From contig JAJDBS010000009.1 of assembly GCA_029261235.1 (NCBI GenBank), positions 1 through 41,239 of the forward strand: DNA of 41,239 bases, given 5' to 3'. This document shows, one piece after another, positions 35,474 to 41,239 of this stretch. The stretch's first letter is position 1, and every line of letters starts with the position of its first letter. The translations under genes were made by a program, and so were the position numbers. The DNA is from Nitrospirales bacterium (GTDB lineage Bacteria > Nitrospirota > Nitrospiria > Nitrospirales > UBA8639). Under the pieces are notes generated by a model. It did not search any database, was not told the DNA's origin, and saw only the letters and a program-made list of their open reading frames with translations.

Positions 35474-35857
35474 GAATGAGTCCTTTTTGATAAAAAATCA
35501 TGCTGAAGACTGTAGGGAAGGTGAGTGTAAAGAAAGATTCAGCTGTGAGATGTATGCTGGCTTACATTTTTTGTATATGTAATCTGTTCTAATCGCGAGT
35601 GTTTCAAATAGTTTAAGGATGAGAGAATTTCCTTGTATTGCAACTCAACCTGTGGTTGTCGGGCTAAAATATTGGCGCCCACAGTGAGATGCAAGGGGTG
35701 TTTTTTTGCTTCAGGCAGGATAGCGGTACATTGTGGATTCTTATTATTTGTACCCTAAACGGTACTGTACATCGCAGGATGCGTAGAGATTTTTTTCAAG
35801 AGTGGGGCTTTATGCAACCTATGGGTAGTTCCTGTTGAAGCCAAATACGGAGTAACA
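35474..35857. promoter_or_regulatory. Divergent intergenic region, sigma factor / Crp-family gene
   Basis: About 380 AT-rich bases between two divergent regulator genes. GGTAC-type repeats cluster near 35734-35782 (GGTACATTG, TTGTACCC, GGTACTGTACA) and could be overlapping operators. No full Crp or Fnr palindrome was found. No gene is supported. Confidence 0.35.
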
Positions 35858-36562
35858 ATGCAAGAAGAAAAGATTTGGTTTCTCAAGAAGATGAAGCTGT
35901 TTGAGGGGATGAATGCGGAGAAACAAGTCCACGAGCTTGATCTCATCACGCAGCATAAACAGTATAAGAAAAATGAACCGGTTATTTTGCCTGGCGACCG
36001 AAAACGCAGGGTTTACTTACTCAAGAAAGGACATATTAAATTATGTCGTTTAAGCCCGGATGGTAAGTCGGTGACCCTGGCTATTCTCGATCCTGGCGAA
36101 ATATTTGGAGAAATGAGAGCCTTAGATAATCGTCCGAGTACCGTCGTCGCTGAGGCCTTGAATACTCTCGAATCCGTCACTGTCTGCGAAATTAATCATG
36201 ACGATTTTGAGAATTATCTTCTCCGGTTTCCCGAGATTGCCGTCAAGGTACTCAAGCTCGTCGGTGCTCAGACAGCTCAACTTGAATCACGAATTGAAGA
36301 CCTTGCTTTTAGGAGCGTACCGTCCCGACTTGCTAGCCTATTCGTTGACTTGTCTTCTAAATACGGTGAGCGGTCATCTACTGGCATGCGGATAAGTCTA
36401 CGTCTGACTCACCAGAATTTAGCCGACTTGGTGGGGGCAACTCGAGAAACGGTTTCCGTGATCATTGGAGAGTTTGCTCGGATGGGCATCATTGCACGCA
36501 ATAAAGGACACATCTCTCTGCTGGATAAGCGCAAGCTTATGCAACTGCTTAAGGACTGTTAA
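35858..36562 (+). CDS. Crp/Fnr-family transcriptional regulator
   Basis: A 234-residue regulator. The N-terminal cyclic-nucleotide-binding beta-roll (about 10-125) contains EPVILPGDRKRRVYLLKKGH and ILDPGEIFGEMRALDN; a dimerisation helix (about 130-160) follows. The C-terminal winged helix (about 165-230) has the recognition region QNLADLVGATRETVSVIIGE. There is no N-terminal Cys cluster, so it is not a classic Fnr oxygen sensor. A GGAG ribosome site 8 bases upstream fixes the start. It is divergent from the ECF sigma factor, and its targets are not visible from the sequence. Confidence 0.92.
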   Translation: MQEEKIWFLKKMKLFEGMNAEKQVHELDLITQHKQYKKNEPVILPGDRKRRVYLLKKGHIKLCRLSPDGKSVTLAILDPGEIFGEMRALDNRPSTVVAEALNTLESVTVCEINHDDFENYLLRFPEIAVKVLKLVGAQTAQLESRIEDLAFRSVPSRLASLFVDLSSKYGERSSTGMRISLRLTHQNLADLVGATRETVSVIIGEFARMGIIARNKGHISLLDKRKLMQLLKDC

Positions 36563-36985
36563 TGCCGGCAACTGATAGTTTGCTTCTCGTAAATGAAAAG
36601 AGTCAGTCATCATATCTCTTCTTCTCGTCTTTACTTCTTGTCACGACGACATATGCAGAAGGTCCGAGGATATCCGAGACAAAAATGATGTGAAAGCTGT
36701 TGCGCATGCGGCAAGCATCTTCAAGGAACTGTATCGATCGAGGACCATGTCGAATGCTTGGGTGGTGAGGGCCATGGCAAGCTTCTTCTTGTCGTTCTTC
36801 TCAGCACCACAGAGGTTTACGGGTGGCATCCGAAGTGTCATCCTTGATACTAGCCAAAGATCAACGCGACTTGTATGAGCTTTGAGCAGATTTGGTCAGA
36901 CTTCGTCCAACATGATAGTGTCCAAGAATCATGGCATTTCCTACTTTTTCCCCAAAAGTAGCGGCTATCGTAAAATGTAGAGCTC
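36563..36985. other. Intergenic stretch between the Crp-family gene and PAP2 gene
   Basis: About 420 bases. A minus-strand 66-codon frame (36641-36841) lacks a ribosome site and has no recognisable domain; I see nothing else. Confidence 0.45.
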
Positions 36986-37939
36986 TTGGAGGTTGCCATC
37001 AACGCTTTTTGCGAAGTGCGTAGCACTACAATCGTTGTGTTGATTCTGACCATCTGTTCATTCGGGTGCGTCCATGGTGTCAGTCCTCAAGGCGAAAGCC
37101 CACTGCGCAATCCCGAATATCATGATATAAGCCACCTCGCCTCACCATCAGACGGTCTTCGAGAAAAAGACAGACCTCCTTCTCATCAGACAGGCGGCCA
37201 GGCACTCGGTCGTGTGGTGCTCGATGACGCGAAGTATTTATTGACAGCTCCCCTGCGCATAGATGCAACGGATGCGTTAATCCTCGGAGGTGTTGCAGCC
37301 GGCATTGGTGGATTAATGGCTGTTGATGGAGACATCCGAAAATCTTTTCAAAACAATCAAGGTAAAACGAAGAATGATGTCGCGCATGGGTTAGAGACTG
37401 CGGGTACTTCTTATGTCTTTTTAGCGGGACAGCTTGGGTTGATCGCGAGTGGATATTGGTTTAGGGAAAATGAGTCGGGAGATAAACTTTATCGCACCGC
37501 CCTCATTAGCCTTGAGGCTCAAATGTTTACCGAAGCGACGACTGGATTTGTCAAAATAGCGGCAGGTCGGCGTCGACCTAGTAGCGGCCGCGGCTCCCAT
37601 TCGTACACTCCCTTCCAAGATTTCAGTTTTGATCGTTCGTTTGTTTCCGGCCATGCTGCACGAGCGTTTACTGTTGCGGCGGTGTTTGCTGACTCCTACC
37701 CTCAACCGGTTCCCTTCATTGTCTATTCGGCAGCAAGTCTCATTGCGCTGTCCCGAATTTATCTCGACGAACATTTTTCATCAGATGTGTTTGCGGGTGC
37801 GGCAATAGGGTATGTCATCGGCAAAGCTTTGAGTTGGCGCCACATGGAGAAGAACAAGGATGTTGGATTAACCTTTTTGCCGTATGTCCCAAATACTGAA
37901 GTGACTGTAGGTCTGACTCTTCATTATGCTTTTCATTGA
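36986..37939 (+). CDS. PAP2-family phosphatase
   Basis: An exported phosphatase of the type 2 phosphatidic acid phosphatase family. The three signature motifs are complete: KIAAGRRRP (K190 to P198, KX6RP), VSGHAARAF (SGH, His 223) and SRIYLDEHFSSD (SRX5HX3D, His 263). A hydrophobic N-terminus (about 14-26) ending in SFGCVHG looks like a lipoprotein-type signal. The frame starts at a TTG (36986); a GTG at 37016 is an alternative that puts the signal closer to the N-terminus, and neither has a good ribosome site. Natural substrates could be undecaprenyl pyrophosphate or lipid phosphates; this cannot be told. Confidence 0.88.
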   Translation: MEVAINAFCEVRSTTIVVLILTICSFGCVHGVSPQGESPLRNPEYHDISHLASPSDGLREKDRPPSHQTGGQALGRVVLDDAKYLLTAPLRIDATDALILGGVAAGIGGLMAVDGDIRKSFQNNQGKTKNDVAHGLETAGTSYVFLAGQLGLIASGYWFRENESGDKLYRTALISLEAQMFTEATTGFVKIAAGRRRPSSGRGSHSYTPFQDFSFDRSFVSGHAARAFTVAAVFADSYPQPVPFIVYSAASLIALSRIYLDEHFSSDVFAGAAIGYVIGKALSWRHMEKNKDVGLTFLPYVPNTEVTVGLTLHYAFH

Positions 37940-38057
37940 TGGAGACATTCATCAAGGTCTTCATGGAGGCAACACGCATATAATTATGGATTCAAATATC
38001 TGTTGATCCGATGTTTTTGTTTTTTGGCGGTCTTTCTGAATCTTAACCGACTGGTTG

Positions 38058-38089
38058 TTCCCCGTTTTCACGGACAGGTTGGTAAAGCC
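38058..38089. repeat. IS-end-like motif, copy 2
   Basis: TTCCCCGTTTTCACGGACAG followed by GTTGGTAAAGCC, closely similar to 13386-13420. No transposase nearby. Perhaps a solitary IS terminal sequence. Confidence 0.3.
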
Positions 38090-38128
38090 CAATGGACGTG
38101 CTTTATTTACGTGAAATCATGTCGCGCG

Positions 38129-38419
38129 TTATTTTCCGTAAAGGCGATTGATTTTACTCGCTAGATCAACATCAGCTTGACTGATTCCACCAACGTCATG
38201 CGTGGCAAGGTCAATTCGAACAATGTTGTACACATTGAACCATTCCGGATGGTGCCCGGCCGTCTCTGCGAGCAATGCGACACGAGACATAAATCCAAAA
38301 GCTTCAATGAAATCGATAAATGTAAATTCCCGTTGCAACTTAGAATCATGAAGCTTCCAACCAGGGAGTTCAGTGAGCTTGGAGCTGATCTGCTCCGGGG
38401 AGAGTTTTGTGCCTGTCAT
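38129..38419 (-). CDS. phhB: Pterin-4a-carbinolamine dehydratase
   Basis: Recycles 4a-hydroxytetrahydrobiopterin, or acts in pterin metabolism more broadly. The 96-residue protein has the family signature [20 protein letters not shown] with the His-His-Pro active site and the terminal [19 protein letters not shown] block. A strong AAGGAGG ribosome site precedes the ATG. No phenylalanine hydroxylase is adjacent in this window, so the partner pathway is unknown. Divergent from the 5'-nucleotidase-family gene. Confidence 0.93.
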   Translation of the reverse strand: MTGTKLSPEQISSKLTELPGWKLHDSKLQREFTFIDFIEAFGFMSRVALLAETAGHHPEWFNVYNIVRIDLATHDVGGISQADVDLASKINRLYGK

Positions 38420-38523
38420 CTGAGGCCTCCTTGTAAATTTTTCAGATTTGATTCGAATTTGCTACATTAGGAGCTATCAACGAAGAACCTTGTCAGAAAT
38501 ATTCTAGAGAGTACTGAGATTGT

Positions 38524-40263
38524 ATGCCAGCGCGATATACCCATTCCAATGTTGTAGCAGTTCAAGATGCAGCACCTCAGCGCAAGGTAGCGAGTGTTTT
38601 TGTGTTCTTGAACCGTAGGCCATGGAGTTTAAGAGTATTATTGGCGATCTTCATGTTTTTAGCTCTCCCTGTTTGGCTAAGCAACGCAGCGGTCGATGAT
38701 CAGATTGAGGGTGAAGTGGTTATCTTGGCTATCAACGATGTCTATCGCATTGAAGGCGTGGATGGTGGTCAGCGCGGGGGGATGAGTCTTGTGAGGACTC
38801 TGCGCCGGCAACTGGAACGGGAAAGCTCTGATGTGCTTGTCCTTCATGCAGGGGATTTTCTCTTTCCTTCGCTTCTTTCGCAACAAACACAAGGTGCCCA
38901 CATGGTGAAAATGATGAATGCGCTGGACGGGGCACCAGGAGTTCATGATCCTCAGATGTTTGTCGTGTTCGGTAATCATGAGTTTGATAAATCGAAAAAA
39001 CAACATACGGCTTTGTTGCAAGCGCGAATCGACGAATCTGAATTTGAATGGCTTGGATCAAATATTCGATTTTCCCAGAAAGAAGGAGCGTCGATTGGAT
39101 CGTCTCATAATTTGAAGATGTCAACGATTGTTCATAGCGGTGGAATTCGCGTTGGACTTTTTGGTCTGACGACTAATCTGAAGCCTGCCCATGATATTGC
39201 GTTTGTGGATGAATTTCTCGATCCCCTTGCTGTGGCTGAGGAGCAATCAACGGCGCTTCGTACGCGAGGGGCTGAAGTCGTCATTGCTCTCACGCACCTC
39301 TCTGTAGCAAGAGATCGAAACATTTTGGAGAAGCTGGGCGAGCGAGGCCCAGATTTGATTATTGGTGGGCATAACCATCAACGGCAGCATGTCGAAATCA
39401 ATGGGCGCTGGATATTAAAAGCTGATGCTGATGCACGGACAGCCACGGTTGTGCATATACGAATGATCAAGCAGAAACCTTTTCTGTCTTTTGGCTACCG
39501 TTTTCTAGATCGTAATCGTTTGACGCCAGACCCTAAGATGCAACAGCAGGTCGAGCGAGTTGTAAGGGAGCATGAGGTCTGGTTTTGTTCGCAGAAAAAT
39601 GAAGAAGCTCGCTGTCTCGAACGATCAGTTGGGGAGACAGCTGTTGCCCTTGTTGGTGAAGAAGTAGAGATCCGAAGCTATGAAACTAATCTGGGAAACT
39701 GGGTTGCTGACCAGGTTCGCACTCTTGTGCCAGATGCAGATATTGCATTTATTAATGCCGGCTCTCTACGTGCGAACCAAGATATTCCTCCCGGTTCTAT
39801 CACTCGACGGCATGTAGAAGAACTGTTGCCGTACGACAGCGATTTAGTACAAGTTGAACTTGATCGCCATCAGCTAGATGCCGTATTAGAGCGGGCTGCT
39901 GAAGGGTGGCCTGGACGAGGGCATTGGTTGCAGATAAGCGGATTTTCCTTTACGTACGATCCTCGTAAAGCACAAGGGCATAGGGTTGATGACATCTCTC
40001 TTGTGCAAGACGGAAAGACCATAGGGCTTCCTGATCGACCTCTTCAAGCTATTACCTATAAATTTCTTGCTGAAGGTGGAGATGGGTATGACATGTTGAA
40101 GCCTCTAGAAAGGGTGGCTGTTGGGGGAGGGCTCAAGACGCGTCTTCGAGCCATCCTCGAGGCGAGAACTAAGCCGATTCGGCCGCAGGTTGATGGTCGG
40201 ATTTGTAATCTTACAGAAATCGGCAAGCGACCTTGTGCATTTCAAATTGTAATTAGTAAATAA
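38524..40263 (+). CDS. Exported 5'-nucleotidase-family metallophosphoesterase
   Basis: A 579-residue protein with an N-terminal signal or anchor (about 36-55). The calcineurin-like metal domain (about 62-330) contains NDVYRIEG, LHAGDFLF, FGNHEFD (151-155) and GGHNHQ. The 5'-nucleotidase C-terminal domain (about 370-545) has ETNLGNWVADQVR, DIAFINAGSLRANQ and LLPYDSDLVQVEL. The first metal motif reads NDVY where most members have NDxH, so one metal ligand differs; related proteins with NDVYRIEG exist. It probably acts in the periplasm on nucleotides or similar phosphoesters. The start lacks a good ribosome site; the 35-residue stretch before the signal is longer than usual, so a downstream start is possible. 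Confidence 0.86.
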   Translation: MPARYTHSNVVAVQDAAPQRKVASVFVFLNRRPWSLRVLLAIFMFLALPVWLSNAAVDDQIEGEVVILAINDVYRIEGVDGGQRGGMSLVRTLRRQLERESSDVLVLHAGDFLFPSLLSQQTQGAHMVKMMNALDGAPGVHDPQMFVVFGNHEFDKSKKQHTALLQARIDESEFEWLGSNIRFSQKEGASIGSSHNLKMSTIVHSGGIRVGLFGLTTNLKPAHDIAFVDEFLDPLAVAEEQSTALRTRGAEVVIALTHLSVARDRNILEKLGERGPDLIIGGHNHQRQHVEINGRWILKADADARTATVVHIRMIKQKPFLSFGYRFLDRNRLTPDPKMQQQVERVVREHEVWFCSQKNEEARCLERSVGETAVALVGEEVEIRSYETNLGNWVADQVRTLVPDADIAFINAGSLRANQDIPPGSITRRHVEELLPYDSDLVQVELDRHQLDAVLERAAEGWPGRGHWLQISGFSFTYDPRKAQGHRVDDISLVQDGKTIGLPDRPLQAITYKFLAEGGDGYDMLKPLERVAVGGGLKTRLRAILEARTKPIRPQVDGRICNLTEIGKRPCAFQIVISK

Positions 40264-40977
40264 AAAACAGTTAGATTGGCAGAGGCTTTTGTGACGAATT
40301 TAATCTTCGGCTTGCAAATATTCACTTCGAGATCTCGCATTCCACCACAAGCTTGGTCCGGCGGTATGCGCACTTAAGACCCGACTATCTGAAGGATTCA
40401 ATTGAACCGGCGTCGAGCTTCGTGAAAGCGAAAACTACGAAAACGGAAAGCAGACCATTGAAGGTCTAATTGCCGGAAATTCCAATCCCAAACGTGACAA
40501 AAACCGAAATCGAGGTGATGGCCAAGGCAGGGAATCGTGTGTAAGTGCTTGAACGATATGGAGCTGGTGACAGGGATCGAACCTGCGACCTGCGGTTTAC
40601 AAATCACTCGGCGGGGGATTGCACAAGTCATTGATAGGACTGTCAATTCCCTTGCCCTGTCTGGCTAAACACATAGATCGTACTTTCCTGTCTTGATCTG
40701 TAGTAACCCAGATTCACCTGCTTTTGTCTCTCTTTCTAACACCTATGTAACACTAGATTTTTTCTTCTTAAATTGACGGGTAGGGGGGTATAAATAATTC
40801 GACCCCCACCCCCCAAAAATTAAGATTCCCCTAGAGCGTTACAACCCCCTCATTTGCCCGAGGGTTTCTATGGCCTGAAAACTCACCTAGGTGGGTTTGG
40901 TAGTTTAGTCAGTCACGATAAACAATTGAATGGTCTTACGTTGCTTCTTGATCGTGTGCCCGCTTTCGGCTGTGAGT
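40264..40977. other. Gene-poor tail with repeats and tRNA scar
   Basis: About 710 bases with no supported protein gene. It contains the tRNA-Thr 3' fragment (40559-40605) and a G/C-tract structure: GGGGGG at 40783-40788 against CCCCC at 40803-40807 and CCCCCC at 40809-40814. The last part adjoins an IS30-type element. The mix suggests an insertion hot spot. Confidence 0.5.
40559..40605 (-). other. tRNA-Thr(TGT) 3'-half fragment, probable att scar
   Basis: On the minus strand the anticodon loop (TTTGTAA), variable region, an intact T-arm (GCAGG TTCGATC CCTGT), the acceptor 3' strand CACCAGC, a T discriminator and CCA are present. The 5' half (acceptor 5' strand, D-arm) is absent and the anticodon stem does not pair. 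The block from anticodon loop to CCA is exactly what tyrosine integrases leave duplicated when they insert at a tRNA gene. Not a functional tRNA. Confidence 0.65.
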
Positions 40978-41239
40978 TCAACTGGTCGCTGCAACACAGG
41001 CCTGAAATGTCTCTGCGGGCGTTGCGTATTCTAACGTTTTCCTCGGGCGTTCGTTCAACTGCCGCGCGATTGTATTGAGCTGGGCTTGCGTATACCTCGA
41101 TAAATCGATGCCTTTTGGCAAGGACTGCCTGAGCAGCCGGTTCGTATTCTCATTGGATCCCCGCTGCCATGGGCTCTTGGGGTCACAAAAGTAGACCGCA
41201 ATATCGGTCGCGAGCGTGAACTGGCGATGATTGGCCATC
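40978..41239 (-). mobile_element. IS30-family transposase, C-terminal part (runs off the window)
   Basis: The last 87 codons of an IS30-type DDE transposase. NHRQFTLATDIAVYFCDPKS lies before the catalytic Glu in SPWQRGSNENTNRLLRQ, followed by LPKGIDLS and LNERPRKTLEYATPAE. The gene continues past 41239, so the ATG at 41238 is not the true start. The stop overlaps the stretch GTTCAACTGGTCGCTGCAAC (40976-40995), which is probably at the element's terminal repeat, placing the IS end at roughly 40965-40975. Confidence 0.85.

Noticed and set aside
36641-36841. 66-codon minus-strand ORF
   Set aside because: No ribosome site or recognisable family; surroundings look non-coding.
40398-40646. 82-codon minus-strand ORF
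   Set aside because: It reads through the tRNA-Thr fragment, so the apparent peptide is an artefact.
40854-41078. 74-codon plus-strand ORF
   Set aside because: Antisense to the IS30 transposase end and its terminal region.

Overview
The window looks like a chromosome segment of a Gram-negative, free-living bacterium. It has many lipoprotein signal peptides, an Omp85-type outer-membrane barrel, sigma54-type NtrY/NtrX regulation, and tRNA genes with encoded CCA. The style (DUF1844 protein, HEAT-fused nucleotide-type transporter, catabolic-type acetolactate synthase, moderate GC) suggests a Nitrospirota (Nitrospira-like) member. That placement is inference from general gene content, not from a marker gene.

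Region 1 (1-11.7 kb) is a conserved housekeeping block: alanine dehydrogenase, tRNA-Pro(CGG), a membrane-anchored rhodanese, and two uncharacterised proteins. mazG is translationally coupled to one of these. Next come a DUF1844 protein and a tightly packed plus-strand run: NtrY-like kinase, NtrX-like sigma54 activator, RlmD-type 23S rRNA uracil methyltransferase, purM and purN, closed by a clear intrinsic terminator.

Region 2 (11.9-17.4 kb) begins at tRNA-Ala(CGC) and is a gene graveyard. It holds a frameshifted lipoprotein gene and two diverged direct copies of the C-terminal end of a REP-associated (Y1/RayT-like) transposase flanking a small lipoprotein gene. It also holds a MarR regulator with a C-terminal four-cysteine cluster and an apparently leaderless promoter, and an msrA gene behind a decayed msrB that keeps the ATGA coupling to msrA.

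Region 3 (17.4-22 kb) is a minus-strand set: acetolactate synthase-like ThDP enzyme, aldehyde dehydrogenase, NADP-type glutamate dehydrogenase. It diverges from a 922-residue transporter with C-terminal HEAT repeats.

Region 4 (25.3-36.6 kb) is a signalling and envelope locus, almost all on the minus strand. It contains an ECF sigma factor, a POTRA-less Omp85 barrel, a lipoprotein with protein-kinase-like active-site motifs, and a second lipoprotein with a PPC-like domain. These are followed by a stand-alone cyclic-nucleotide-binding protein, a soluble PAS/GAF histidine kinase and a response regulator. A broken duplicate of the response-regulator 3' end lies beyond two small ORFs. A Crp/Fnr regulator diverges from the sigma factor. 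The kinase-like lipoprotein with the barrel is the best candidate for an undescribed system.

Region 5 (37-41.2 kb) holds a PAP2 phosphatase, pterin-4a-carbinolamine dehydratase and a secreted 5'-nucleotidase-family enzyme. It ends in a gene-poor tail with a tRNA-Thr 3'-half fragment (probable attachment-site scar) and the C-terminal end of an IS30-family transposase running off the window.
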